Assembly: GCA_030522415.1 (NCBI GenBank)
Contig: CM060108.1
Location: 39,001,756-39,065,755 of the forward strand
DNA length: 64,000 nt
Direction: 5' to 3'
Source: Channallabes apus
Lineage: Eukaryota > Chordata > Actinopteri > Siluriformes > Clariidae
Shown here piece by piece: positions 21,491 to 33,790 of the stretch. Each line of letters opens with the position of its first letter. Within the stretch, counting starts at the first letter, position 1. The notes under the pieces are model-generated. The model worked only from the letters and a program-made list of their open reading frames with translations, was not told the origin of the DNA and ran no database searches. The position numbers and the translations under genes were made by a program.

Positions 21491-22943
21491 TGCTCTTCCT
21501 TATAGGGAAATCTAATATAGTGAAATACAGTTTAAATGCTGAATATATTTTAAATATAGTGGAAAAGATGTTTCATTGCATGTTTAAATAGTTTTGATAA
21601 TATGGGGACCGGCGGACGGGGGAGGTTGTAGCTTGTAAGTGTGAAGATTAAGATAATTGTGTGGATCCCACATCTTTAATATAATGAAGTCAATACGGAA
21701 AGCCTGCCTGAGTTCAGTTTTTTCACACACGTAAAAATGATTGACATTTAGGCAGACGTTCTTATTCAGAGCGACTTACAAATTTCCCGTCATTGGATAG
21801 ATCTTTACACTGGTTAATTAATTACTAATCACTATTGATCAAACACTGTTGGGTAATTAATGTATTAAAGATGTTTCAAAAAAAGATGCATTTTCAATCA
21901 ATTCCCAGAAGAAATTAGTACGCAGACACATTAAACAATAACACATTTTATTTATTAGCATTTAAAGACACTACCGGTCGCTCAGGTAATTAAGGACGAG
22001 ATACAGATGGAACTGATTGGGTATCTGCATTTTCAATGACTATTAACTCGCAGACAGAGAGAGAGAGAGCGCGCATCTCTCTCTCTCTCTCATAACACAG
22101 AAAGACGCTGCTAAACGAACCTGATTATGGGCAACAGGTGGAAAGTATTACGTGTTACCCGCCGGCTTTATCCAATACATCAATTTATGGAGAGAACACA
22201 TTCTGCTTATATCTTTAATATATCCTCTGCAAATACATTTAAAATGAATAATCTAATCTAATATTTAATTAAACGTCACGTTACTACCAAGGCAGCTTAT
22301 TAAAAAAAAAAAAAAAAAAAAACATTGTTAAGATTTAATTTATTGTCTTTTAATGTAATTTTACAGATCCAGGAATAAAGACTAATAATTTCTGCGGATT
22401 GTGAATGCATTATTGCTCACTTCACAAATGTTGACCCACCCTGTGAAAAGCTTATGTGATTCATTATGGGTTTTTTTTTTTTTGCAAAATCATTGAACAT
22501 GTGTTAAAGACTACTTAAAACAGACTAGAAAATTTTATGTAAATGGAAGAAAAGTGAGATCATGGTCTCCCATTACTCAAGAGCTTTTTTTTTTGCACAT
22601 CCATGTGACCTGTGCATGTGTGCTGTGCAACTAAACCTAGTGTCAGTCTTCAAGTTAATCAAATGTCAGTAAGCATGTTATGGTATGGTGGAAGCTATTA
22701 TTATTATTATTACTTCTATGAATGTGATGCAGTATGTATAAGCTTGGATCCTGTGCCACTCAAATGATATTATGACAAAGGGAAACTATCAGAAATGAAT
22801 GTACATAACACACATACAGAATTATCCATAGAGCATGATAACTTGAAGAGAATTTACAGAGCAATACATCTTTTTGTTGAGCAAACATAAAAAGGCTAAT
22901 TGAATTATCGTTAGGTCATTTACTCTCCATATCAATTGTCCTG
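21491..22943. other. AT-rich intergenic DNA upstream of the ERICH6-like gene
   Basis: No gene seen. It holds a minus-strand SINE tail fragment at 21755-21795 ('aggcagacgttcttattcag'), a GA/CT hairpin at 22055-22090, A-runs near 22302-22322 and an ATT microsatellite near 22698. Confidence 0.4.
22055..22090. repeat. GA/TC inverted repeat
   Basis: A purine arm (agagagagagagagc), a short cgcgca-like centre and a pyrimidine arm (tctctctctctctct). It can form a perfect hairpin or cruciform. Confidence 0.75.
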
Positions 22944-23458
22944 TAGAGATGGGTCGTTCATGAACGATTAGTTTTTTTTAGAACTAATCTTTAACGTGAT
23001 TTAGAAGAACGAGTAGTCTCTGAGAATGATTCGTTCATTTTCTACTGGGCCCGCACCTGCAAAGCATCGCAAAATCTCTGTAGGTTATATACTGTACAGG
23101 AAACAGAATTGAGCGATTCTCTCTCAATGACTCTTCTAGTTCGGGTCATTCGTTCTATTGTCACGTGACTCCCATAGGCGCTATGCAGTGCAATAGATTC
23201 AAAAGAACGAACGACTCAGACTAGAAGATATGAGACACTACTAGAGGTGAACTGCTCATTCTGTTTATTATAATATGTCCTTAGCTGCATTACTGGAACT
23301 TTAGCCAAAATTTGTGTATGTAGACGTATTACGGGTCTGTTTATTGAAAATATGTATTTCTGATCAAAACAACGAAATGAACTAAATGACTTTTGATGAA
23401 CAAGGTTCAAAGATCTGAGTCACTAAAATGATTCAGATTTCCCATCACTATTGTCCTG
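22936..23458. mobile_element. Non-autonomous hAT-type element with 8-bp duplication
   Basis: Element 22944-23450 begins 'tagagatgggtcgttcatga' and ends 'cccatcacta'. The flanking octamer ttgtcctg is identical on both sides (22936-22943 and 23451-23458). It has internal copies of 'aacgaacga' and 'cacgtgactcccat' and no ORF. A relative lies at 28455-29037. Confidence 0.8.
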
Positions 23459-25112
23459 AACAGGGTCACGGGAAGCCTGGGCCCATATTCACAAATCTTC
23501 TTAAGCCTAAGGCCTTGTTTACAAACGCAAAGCACGCCCTGATTCACGCTCAAAAGAATACATCATGACACATCATCATGATTCAAATTCAAATTTTATT
23601 AGTCACATACACAATCATACACAGTATAATATGCAGTGAAATGCTTTTATACGACCGCCAGTGACCTTAAAAAAAAAAAAAGAAAAAAAGAAAATAAAAT
23701 CTTGTACGTAAAATAAATAATCAATAAAAAGGAAATACTAAAGAAATAATTTTAACTAGTAAAATTTGTAAAATTAACTGTGCATGATTAGCGAGAGATA
23801 ATACCATCCAATCACATTTCCTATTATAAACTATAGAAATGATTCCTGAAAGTACAGTCCTATTCTTTTTAGCCACTCAAACACTGACCGACTCAAAATA
23901 ACAGAAATCTTGAAAATGGTGAATTTTAGATTCTACACAAACAAAATCAACTTCACAGAAATGCTAAAAACAAAAAATATAGTCACTACACAAAATTTTT
24001 TTCTTGTATTATTTGTATTTTGTTTGAGCATACTAGAAGTCAGTTTCTTTGTACTTCTACTCAGCAACAGTTCCAGGAGGGGAAAAAATGTAAACCTTAC
24101 ATTTTTACGTATAGTCCTACACAGTCCCTACTTTTTGCAAATCCCAAATGCCATGCGACCTTTCAGTAGCTTTTCTCTTGCCAATCAACAGTGTGCATTT
24201 TAATTGACTGTTGATATTTTCTTGATAAAACGTGAAGAAATATACAATAAAACATCAATGTACACAATACTGCCAAAAAGAATCTGGACACCTGACCATA
24301 ACCCATTAGAAAGCCATTTGGGATATTCTCTAGTTACAGTAGATGCTTTAATATTAAACATATTGTATGTACATTGAGTATTTTAACTGATTATTGGTAT
24401 TTTAATAAATATACAGGGATATACAGTACATAAAACTGACAGTACCAACCAGAAAACTTGATGAATTATTTATTCTCACCTGAACCGTAATTTTTTTTTC
24501 ACACAACCAACTTATTTTATTTTCCTCATCAAACCTTGCGACTTACTATACCCTAACATAAATTAGCAGAAACCTTCATTAACGTTCATCTCACAACAGC
24601 TTACAATAATCACTCTGATTATGCACTCTTCCTCACATACCAAAAGAAACAGAGAACGCTCATCACAAGTTCTAGCTTATGCAAAACTTACTAACTTCTA
24701 ACCTGGTTCGTTTTTAGTAGAGTACATTACAACTCGTCATTGTGATTATAGAAACGTGCTACGTTCCTCTCACATTTTCTAGTTTAACTATAGAAATTAT
24801 CCCTGAAAGTATAGTCTTTAGTAAACAGCCTTAAAAGTTAGTACTGACAGGGCCTGTGCCCGACAAGTACATTTTTATTGACAGCTTTTTAAAAGCCCGA
24901 ACCCATTTACAGCCCGACATTATTCACGCACACAGCTTTTGCCAAGAATGAATCATTTATACATCAAAAGTATGTTTGTCAAAACTTTCCCACATCCCTC
25001 AACATCTATCTTCGCATCTTTCTTGCGCTAATCAAAACGCATCACATGACTACTCATTTACCGCAATGTTGTACATTTATTTAGACAATTCAGTCCTTTA
25101 TCCTGGTTAATT
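23459..25112. other. Dispersed AT-rich repeat plus LINE tail
   Basis: Much of this belongs, on the minus strand, to a dispersed family whose plus-strand copies lie at 31395-31620, 40045-40270, 52545-52770, 54905-55125 and 60345-60570. Its signature is 'actatactttcagggatca'. Blocks here are 23535-23870 (split by a LINE tail) and 24590-24840. No host gene recognised. Confidence 0.5.
23579..23790 (-). mobile_element. Rex1-like LINE 3' tail
   Basis: 'attcaaattcaaattttatt', 'agtcacatacacaatcatac' and 'atgcagtgaaatgctttta' match the tail of the LINE at 55938-57870. The tail is read on the minus strand. Only the 3' end inserted. Confidence 0.75.
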
Positions 25113-26307
25113 AAATGGTCTCGTGCCGCAGTATCTGTCTTACGATCTGTCTTACGATCTGCCACGCCTACTTCGATCAAAGGATGCAGGCTGCTTGTCA
25201 GTACCGCGTATTATGAAAACTACAGCTGGGGGCAGAGCTTTTTCTTACAAAGTCCCAAAATTATGGAATAGTCTTCCAAATAGTGTTCGGGACTCAGACA
25301 CAGTCTCAGTGTGTAAGTCCAGGCTAAAAACCTATTTATTTAATCAAGCATTTTTATAAATAGATTTGCCATAAGGTAAATGAGCAGATCTGGGGGACTC
25401 ATGGACGTAGAGTATTACGGTGAGCTGATATGTTTAGATGCTGTCTTCCTCACTCTCACTGATCACTCAGGTTTGTTGACGGTGAGGTGATTGTTTGCTT
25501 TACATCTCAGGGAGCCCTCATGTTTGTGTTTCCTTCTGGCTCTCCCTTTTAGTTATACTGTTATAGTTAATCTCTGCTTACACAATACACTAAATATACA
25601 TTCATATTATACATTATGTGATCGCAACCATACCTAACTGTTCTCTCCTCTTCTCTCTCCCCCTCTCTCTCTGTCGAGCTAAACTTGTCAATCCTGAGCT
25701 GCCAGTGATACAGACTCAGTCTGCCCTCCGGACCTGTCTGACCTATCCTGGTGCCCCGATTCTGGTTGGAGATCCCGTCGCATGGATGCCCCATGTGTCT
25801 CTTTGGGATGCGTCTGGTGTCTGGGGATGGTTTCACTACCATGAAGACGGTTCTGGCCTCGACTGATGTTGACAGCTGTTTCTCTGAGGACTTGACTTGG
25901 CTGCAGTTGCTCTATAGTTCAAGACTGGAATTTCTTGAAAGTCTATCTGAGTCTCCAATATCTACCTGGATTCCATATTAACATCAATTAACATCAACTA
26001 TTATAGCTTAACTGGCTGCCACCTAACACACAGTATAAATGCAGATCAATTCCTGCTTTCTGTTTCACCCAGATGAGGATGGGTTCCCTGTTGAGTCTGG
26101 TTCCTCTCAAGGTTTCTTCCTATTACCATCTCAGGGAGTTTTTCCTTGCCACTGTCGGCCCCGGCTTGCTCACCAGGGACAAACTCATTCTGATTCATAC
26201 ACTTTCACATTCCATACAAACTTAAATAATTCTTTTGATTGTTTAAAGCTGCTTCGCGACAATGACAATTGTTAAAAGCGCTATACAAATAAAATTTTAT
26301 TGAATTG
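25113..26307 (+). mobile_element. L2-type LINE, 5'-truncated copy
   Basis: Starts within the reverse transcriptase C terminus ('attaaatggtctcg') and runs to 'gcgctatacaaataaa'. A 13-bp 'tcttacgatctgt' is doubled near 25137. More diverged than the copy at 1636-2826. Confidence 0.9.
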
Positions 26308-27028
26308 GTTCGTTTACTTAACCTTCACATTTTAGTTAGTTACCGTTTTTCCTTTTCATTGGCGTGGATTTAAAACTTTTTTTTTTCCGAGAAAGCCATC
26401 GGAGATGACTTCTATATATTTATTTTCTTTGTCGTTGTGTTGTCATATGTCGCAGCTTTAACAATGAATTGTAACCAGATAAACTTTTAGAGTGCCACAT
26501 ATGATTGAGCTAATTTAGTAAGCTGAAACTTACCATATCCCCACAAAGAAACATCCTGGATTGTCACATTATTGTTGTAACGCAACCAAGGAAAATGTCA
26601 ACCAAGCAACTTTTTAAAATATAAATTTCCTAAACCGAGGTTATCTGAGGAAGACTCCTGAGATAATTCTCATAATCCAGGATTTATTCATGTGCTTTTG
26701 CCTCACAGCTTTCACTTAACACATATTTAACATTTACAGATCTGCTTTCCACATATTTTTTTTTTCTTATGCACATTTCTATAACTGTAGAAATCCAGAA
26801 AATGGGATGGATGGATTTTAGATTCTATACATAACACTACACAGCAATCCACATAACTATGCAAAATACTAGACTAAAGTATTATTAGGTTTACTATATC
26901 AGTTTAATACAAATCTCCGAAGTTTTTTAATGTATTTTTTCTTGCCAATCAGCCATGTGCACTTTAAACGATTATTAATATTTTATTAATATTTTTTTAT
27001 TAATATTAATATTTTATTAATAAAGGGA
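26308..27028. other. AT-rich spacer with dispersed repeat pieces
   Basis: From about 26800 it resembles parts of the dispersed repeat around 23900-24230 ('gaaaatgg...gattttagattct'). No gene seen. Confidence 0.4.
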
Positions 27029-27750
27029 ATGTTCTTCCCATTCCTGCTATACCATGCCCATTTAGTGTGACACTGGGTGATAATTACACGTCTTGAGTCT
27101 CCCTTGTCCTACCCTTTCTCCTTGTTAGAGTCACTTTCCAACAAGCGCCAGTACTGCTCCACCTTTTTGAACATCTCCTTGTACTGAGAACAGCAGAAAT
27201 CCTGCAGGATGAGCAAAAAAGGGGAAATATATATATTTTTTATTAAATACAAAGTATACGTAAAATAGATCTTACATTTCTATGCTAATATCTATGCTAG
27301 AATTTATGTTTCCATAAACAATGCTAGCCATCTTGGTTTTATATATACTCATTTCAGTGGCGGCTGCTCTAAGAGCTCCACTTCCTCTACTATGTCCGAA
27401 AATAAATGCTCATATATGCATTGTCGTATTTATATTGGTTTTAATAAAAGTGCGCTAGAACGCGTGCAACTTCATGACTAGCTCGTTCAGAATCAGGTAT
27501 TTATTGTAGATTGTTTGATGCGATTTTCTTGCCATACATTTCTGTGCAGCACAACGCGTTAAGCCATCCTGTAGCACAGCTTCACTGGAGCACTATGGGC
27601 AGCACAGCACAGAGGAGCTTTTTTCACTGCAGAAAAGCTGGACAGTAATTGGATAAATGCACCAAAATCGTCATTTCCAGGGAAGCTCAGCTTCTCTGGG
27701 AGTGAATGGAGCAGTGGGCGGGCCAGGACGCTGGGCTGCTACATGATGAT
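27029..27750. repeat. Duplicated ERICH6-like exon 3 segment
   Basis: Nearly identical to 17342-17654 joined directly to 19478-19883. It contains the exon, its flanking intron and the left half of the hAT element. It lacks the SINE and the Tc1 found between those parts in the gene. Similarity stops abruptly after 'gctacatgatgat'. Confidence 0.9.
27113..27201 (-). pseudogene. Orphan copy of ERICH6-like exon 3
   Basis: Identical exon sequence with intact acceptor (tcctgcag) and donor (gtagga), placed about 5.8 kb upstream of the gene's start codon and on the same strand. No neighbouring family exons were found, so it is probably an isolated duplicate. Confidence 0.75.
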
Positions 27751-27779
27751 TTCATGATGATCATGAAAAAAAATTACAC

Positions 27780-28454
27780 AAAATCAACAAGTGTCTGAGC
27801 ATCACACCTATATGTGAGCCTTCTTCAAACTGATACATCATCATACAAATGTAAGGGCTTTGTCTGCTGTAGCGTTATACTGTCCCTTATCTGGTGCACA
27901 TTATAATTTTTATATTAATAATTAATGCCAATAATAAAATATATTGTTTCAACCTGTCGTACATGGTTTTATGGCAGTGCATTATTTTTTACCAATAGAC
28001 ATAGATATAGACATTATGTTCGTCGCCTTGGACTGTTGCATCAACATCGCCACTGTATTGGTGCAGCAAGCCTGTCGTGTAAATAAACTCATGAAAAGTA
28101 AATGCAAGTTAATTTATTTATTTATTTATTTATTTATTTGTTTGTTTTGTTACAGTTATTGTTAAATAATAGTTAAGGTCTAATTGTTTAATAGATGTCG
28201 CCCCCTAATGGGCAACTTGATAATTACATATTGTAGCCTTACCATGTGACTAATCAGATGACCAATAAGGAAGTTAGTGTTTTCCATGATGTGCAATCAG
28301 CAACAATCTGCATTCATCAATGGCCTTCGTTAGCTTCTTCGGTATGTTTTTGCTCTTATTCATGTATCTTTCATGGCACTTGATTATTTATCGGACTTGT
28401 AATTCCTACATATATTTGTTTATATCAGCTTTATTTTCACATGGGAAAGAAAGT
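27780..28454. repeat. Dispersed repeat pieces and TTTA microsatellite
   Basis: 27950-28090 matches, in reverse, 54005-54130 ('gtattggtgcagcaag'). 28109-28141 is a (TTTA)n run. No gene supported. Confidence 0.5.
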
Positions 28455-29037
28455 TAGTGATGGGTTGTTCATGAACGATTCGTTACTATGACTCAGATGA
28501 ACGAGTAGTCTTGGAGAATGATTCGTTCATTTTCTATTGGGCGCGCATGCGCAAAGCATCGCCAAACCTCCCTATGTTATATACAGGAAACAGAAAGAGT
28601 CGTTCGTTCTTTTGTCACGTGACTCCCATTGACGCAATGCACTGCAGTATACAGGAAACAGTATTGAACGATTCTCAGCAATGAGTCTTCAAGTCTCGAG
28701 TCGTTCATTCCTTTGTCACGTGACTCCCATAGACGCTATGCGGTGCTATAGATTCAAAAGAACGAACGAATCAGATTGGAAGATATATGAGGTGAGCTGC
28801 TCATTCTGTTTATTATAATATGTCCATGGTTGCACTGTAATATTTAACTGGAACTATAGCCAATATTTCTGTATGTAGACGTATTGGGGGTATTTTTTAT
28901 TGAAAACGCAACTTTTAATTTATTTCTGATCAAAAGAACGAAATTAATGAAATGACTCAAAAAAAAAGATTTGTTCGTTTTGATGAACGAGATTCAGAGA
29001 ACCCAGTCACTAAAATGATTCAAACTTCCCATCACTG
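28455..29037. mobile_element. Non-autonomous hAT-type element, second copy
   Basis: Begins 'tagtgatgggttgttcatga' and ends 'cttcccatcactg'. Related to the element at 22944-23450 but with an internal duplication carrying 'gtcacgtgactcccat' twice. No clear target duplication. Confidence 0.7.
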
Positions 29038-29128
29038 GTTGTAATGTCCTTTTGCTTATTGTTACATACCTGTTTATTTATGTTAATGACAAGCAGGTAT
29101 GTAATAATAAGCAAAGGAACATTACAAC
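29038..29128. repeat. Large inverted repeat (35-nt arms)
   Basis: 29038-29072 ('gttgtaatgtccttttgctt...') pairs with 29094-29128 with about three mismatches around a loop of about 21 nt. It abuts the right end of the hAT element. It could be a tiny foldback transposon or a hairpin RNA source. Confidence 0.7.
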
Positions 29129-29276
29129 TTTCTTACAACTAACATTACAAAATGGTAACGCATTACAAATGCCTTATTTCTCCACATTTTGTAATTTCAT
29201 ATTTTTCCCTCGTCCTTATTAAATGTTAGAACGAGACATACCATAAAATGTCCATCATTTTAATGAGGGTGGAGTT

Positions 29277-29560
29277 TAGCTGGTGGTGTAGTGCTTAGCA
29301 CTGTCGCCTTGCACCTTCACGGTCCGGGTTCGATTCCCGGAGATTGTGAATATATCGGTAGAAGGATGCTGAGGTTGGAACTGCCAGGCAGGAGGTCTAG
29401 AGGAAGACCAAAGAGGAGATTTATGGATGCAGTGAGAGAGGACATGAAGTTAGTTGGTGTGAGAGAAGAGGATGCAGAGGACAGGGTTAGATGGAGGCAG
29501 ATGATTCGCTGTGGCGATCCCTGAAAGGGAACAGCCGAAAGGCAAAGAAGAACAAGTAAT
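29277..29560 (+). mobile_element. SINE tRNA-like head joined to an RTE-LINE 3' end
   Basis: 29277-29341 is the head of the tRNA-derived SINE family ('ggtgtagtgcttagcactgt', 'gggttcgattcccgg'). It runs straight into the last codons and tail of an RTE-type LINE. The coding part reads 'GRRSRGRPKRRFMDAVREDM' and ends in TGA near 29522, followed by 'aacagccgaaaggcaaag'. Confidence 0.7.
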
Positions 29561-31304
29561 GATGCTTAATTACCTGATAATTGGCTATTTACAGGCGATT
29601 ATTATTAAAAGTTTAATATTTTGGTCCCCGAATACAGGATAAAGTGATATCGAGAGTGAGTGAGTTTTGTTTATTTTTTAAATTGATATAATGTTTACAT
29701 TGTATAACTGATTTTAATAAAGCAGTTTTTTCAATTAAGATGGTTTATGATACATGTGTAGTATAAAACAATGTCCACATAGAATCATAATAGTTAATAT
29801 AAGACACTCATACTACACCTACGGTATTTATTGGCTAGTGATGTTATATTGATGTTCTATACTCTATATTGTTCAACGTACATCTCACTTCATACGGTAT
29901 TACACTTATAGTAATACATACTTATACTTAAATTTATATATATATAGTAAAAATATAGTTAATATAATTATCTTCCAAAAATATAAGGCAGTGTCTCACT
30001 ATATATTTATTTGCTTACTTACAGTAAATTTTTTTTAGTTATTTTATTTGTATTTTTATTGATTTATTTACTCAATCGTTTAATTATTGGTATTTAAAGA
30101 TTCACTTCTTTCAGTATTGTAAGTAAAATCTCTGTGTTCTGGCCTGGAGCACAGAAAAAGACAGTGACATAAATATAATTTTAACCACTTTAACTACTTT
30201 TTAACACAGCTCAGTCTATTAAATTATATAAAGGTATTAAGGAATTTCTCCACAATAATTAACACAGGCAAATAATTTAAATTCTTGAATGACATGAGTT
30301 TTATGGATTTTTACACCTTGTAAACAATCACATAAGCCTTCGTACATACTTCTTTCATTGAGCATCTAGAAGGGTTAGTATTATACCAATCAAACCGTGT
30401 TTATAGCGACGCATAAAGAATGGTCCAACTTCAAAAAGTGGATGAAAAATAAATAAAAAAATTTGACTCATGAAAACTATGTAATTTCTGTACATAATTT
30501 GTATATACAAAAATTTACAAATCTCACTATATATATATATACACATTAAATTTATTAATGAGAGCTCTCAAAAGTGTTATTCACATAATATCAATATGTG
30601 CTTTATGTTCTATTTTTCATACACTATATATATATCACTCTGACCGTGTATACTTCATCAACTGTCTTAGAAAGAAAGAGAACACTCATCAATGATCATA
30701 ACTCATGCCGTAAGCATTAATTATAATCCGATTCATGCTCAAAAGAATACACTACAACTCATCATCGTGATTAGGGAAACGTAACACTTTCTAATCACAT
30801 TTCCTAGTTAAAAACTATAGAAATGATCCCTGAAAGTATAGTCATAACTCGTTAAATAAATCGACAGACAGACACTTTAAATAACACATATATCCTGAAG
30901 CTGGTACATAGGTTTCAGTTATTGAGGAGCAAGTAACCACTGCCTCCTCATATAGATGTAGCATGGTAGTGCATGTTTTCACAGAACGCAGGTATTAGTC
31001 ACATAAGCCAGGATGGTATCGTATTTGTTTTGTTTGATTGAATGATCAAACGAAATTAGTTATTTGTTGGGGTTGAGCCGACAAACGTCGCAGTGACAAT
31101 GACACTTTCACAATCCCTGTCTTCATCTAGTGGTTGACTGAGGTACTACATGACCTAATGACTACATTGAAGTAAGTCATGCATATGGGTGCAAAGCATC
31201 ATGGGAATTTTATTTTAATCTCATATAAAGTGCATTTTCGCTTTAACTAAAAGTTTAAATCTATGTTATTTTCGCGGAATAGTAATCTACGTCAATTGCT
31301 GTTG
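29561..31304. other. AT-rich spacer before the tandem array
   Basis: Contains a minus-strand block (30650-30860) of the dispersed repeat that also lies in each array unit. No gene seen. Confidence 0.45.
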
Positions 31305-32348
31305 ATTTTTCCGTGTTATTTTCAGTACCTGTAACCTACCGTTTTCATGATCAGTTTGGCATTTGAAGTGTCCGCCTGTCCGTGCTGTAAAGAAGTTAAG
31401 ACTATACTTTCAGGGATCATTTCTATAGTTTCTAACTAGGAAATGTGATTAGAAAGTGTTACGTCTCCCTATTCACGATGATGAGCTTTGATGTATTCCT
31501 TTGAGCGTGAAGCGGATTGTAGCTAATGCTTTTTTGCATGTGCTATGATCATTGATGAACGTTCTCTGTCTTTTTGAGGCAGTAGAGGAGGAGTACATGA
31601 TCAGAGTGATTATGGATTTATTGTATAAAGAAAGATGCTTGAAATTGTAAAGTTATTAAACGTAAATTATTTCGATTAAGTTAGTTAATCCTAATTTTAG
31701 AAGCGGTTGTAGATAGATGGTTGTATGAAATATTTAAGTCGGTATCTTTTTTTACATTTATGGAAAAGGGCAAGTGGCGAAGCGATAGAAATGCTTACTT
31801 AGCTGATTTTAAATTAACCGAACAGAAAATATTAATTTCGTATTATAAATGTAAGTTATGTAAACACACTATTCCATAGTTATTGACAAATGCGGAACCT
31901 TCAATACAGCTCACTGTTTTCCCCCCGAGTGATTTTTATGTAACACATGAATGAGTACAGAAGTATGGCGGTTTGTACAGAAATTTCCGTTAGTTTTTTT
32001 TAACTTTGAAATGGGTTCTCTTTTCAGATCCTTAGCGCAGTTCTACCATGTATCTACCATACATATATTACATTTATTTTGGATCGGTGTAATCTCTGTT
32101 AGACGTTCAATAGAAAGTGTGTGTCAGCGTTAGGCTTGATCTGAATTACTTACATGATGGAAAATTATCGTTATAAAAAGCCAGAAAAATAACGTGTTAA
32201 CTAGCATAAAATTTAGCTTTTTTTACTGAGTTAATTATTGTGGAAAAATATTTAATATATTATTTAGTAGACTGAAATTTGGTGAATTGTTATGATTGTT
32301 GAAATGCCATTTCTGTTTACTTCACCATCACTCTTTTCCTGTGTTCCA

Positions 32349-32740
32349 GGGGCCTGTTTCAGAAAGGAGGTTCAAACAGCTTAGTTTAAACTTGAACTCC
32401 GAGTTGATTGACTCAGAGATTAAAAACTCAGAGTTTTCGGTTTCAGAACAGCTGATCTGAATAAAATCTGAATGAGTTAGTGGACTAACTCAGAATTAAG
32501 CGTGTACACCGCGACTCTAAAAAGCCATTATTAATGGATCGCCGATATTACGAGTCACCATGGCAACAGCAGAAAAAAAGATCTGCATTTTTTTCCCCAG
32601 CTAAACTTGATATGCTCATGCAAACTTACAGCAAATATGAGCACATATTAAAAAAAAAAAAAAAAGTAACAGCACTGCATCGGCGAGACAGGTAGCGTGG
32701 GGGAAAACATAGCTGCTCAAGTTAATGCGTAAGTTTAAAT
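32349..32740 (+). mobile_element. Harbinger-like element fragment
   Basis: Starts 'gggcctgtttcagaaaggag', a terminus I associate with fish Harbinger-type transposons. It contains the start of a Myb/SANT-like ORF. Confidence 0.55.
32534..32730 (+). pseudogene. Myb/SANT-like protein fragment of a Harbinger transposon
   Basis: From ATG 32534: 'MDRRYYESPWQQQKKRSAFF' then 'SPAKLDMLMQTYSKYEHIL'. The layout resembles the N-terminal helix of the Myb-like DNA-binding partner protein of Harbinger transposons. A 17-base A run at 32650-32666 breaks the frame. The remnant beyond it still suggests the 'AW..IA.QVNA' end of the domain. Confidence 0.5.
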
Positions 32741-33039
32741 TTACAGTATTTAAATATTTCAGTATAACAGATAAGTAATGTGTGACGTTTTAAGTTTTAG
32801 GAAATAAAGAAGACCAAATAAAGTGTTGTGACTTGTGTTTATTTCATTTCATTTATTAAATTTTTTGTGTTGGTGGTGAGTGTAAAACACTTTAAAAAAA
32901 CAGAGAAAGATAACTATAGTCAATGACAACTGTTTTGACAACTCAAACAGAGGAAAAAAATATGGAATCTTTCCATGCACTTTGCATTTCTAAAACATAT
33001 ACCTGTATCTGATTACAACTGCTAATTAGTCTACGGTTA

Positions 33040-33340
33040 AAAACGTGTGCTTGCACACATTAGGGATGTGTTGAACCAAGATGATTGACATAACTCATAG
33101 CTGCAACACGAGACATGTCAGTTGAAACAAAGGAGAGAATTATCAAACTTCTTGAAGAAGGTAAATCTTCAAATATTAAGTTTAAATCTTCAAATAGTCC
33201 GGACCTTAATCCAATTGAAAATCTGTGGTGGAAATTAAAGAAAATTGTCCACGACAAGGCTCCAACCTGCAAAGCTGATCTGGCAACTGCTGCAGTGTAG
33301 ATACTGTACATCTGATCTCCACTCACAGTCTGCCAGCTCT
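33040..33340 (+). mobile_element. Internally deleted Tc1-like element
   Basis: 33115-33300 reads 'MSVETKERIIKLLEEGKSS', the transposase N terminus, then directly 'NSPDLNPIENLWWKLKKIVH', the C-terminal Glu motif region. About 200 residues including both catalytic Asp regions are gone, yet the joined frame stays open for 61 codons. Followed by a CA microsatellite (33362-33393). Confidence 0.75.
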
Positions 33341-33484
33341 GACCGCTATATCAGAGTATTTTTGTATACACACACACACACACACACACACACAATAAAT
33401 AAATAAACGTCACCTCCAAAACACATAAACGGATTCCAATACTGCAATTAGTATTCACCCCATGCATGTTTGGAAGTGGACACT

Positions 33485-33790
33485 CACTCATCTTCTATAC
33501 CACTTTATCCTGTATTCAGGGTCGCGGGGACCTGGAGCCTATCCCAGGAGGCTTAGGGCACGAGGCAGGGTACACACACATACACACTCACACTCTACGG
33601 GCAATTTGAGAACGTGAATTAGCCTAACCTGCATAACATTGGACTGTGGGAGGAAACCGGAGTACCCGGAGGAAACCCACCAAGCACGGGGAGAACATGC
33701 AAACTCCATGCACACAGAGACGGGAATCGAGTCTGGACCCTGGAGGTGAAGGCGACAGTGCTAACCACTACACCACCGTGCCAAAAGTGG
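33485..33790 (-). mobile_element. tRNA-derived SINE in unit 1
   Basis: Same family as 8359-8727. The minus-strand head is 'tggtgtagtggttagcactg'. A truncated relative occupies the matching place in unit 2 (41482-41622). Confidence 0.85.
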
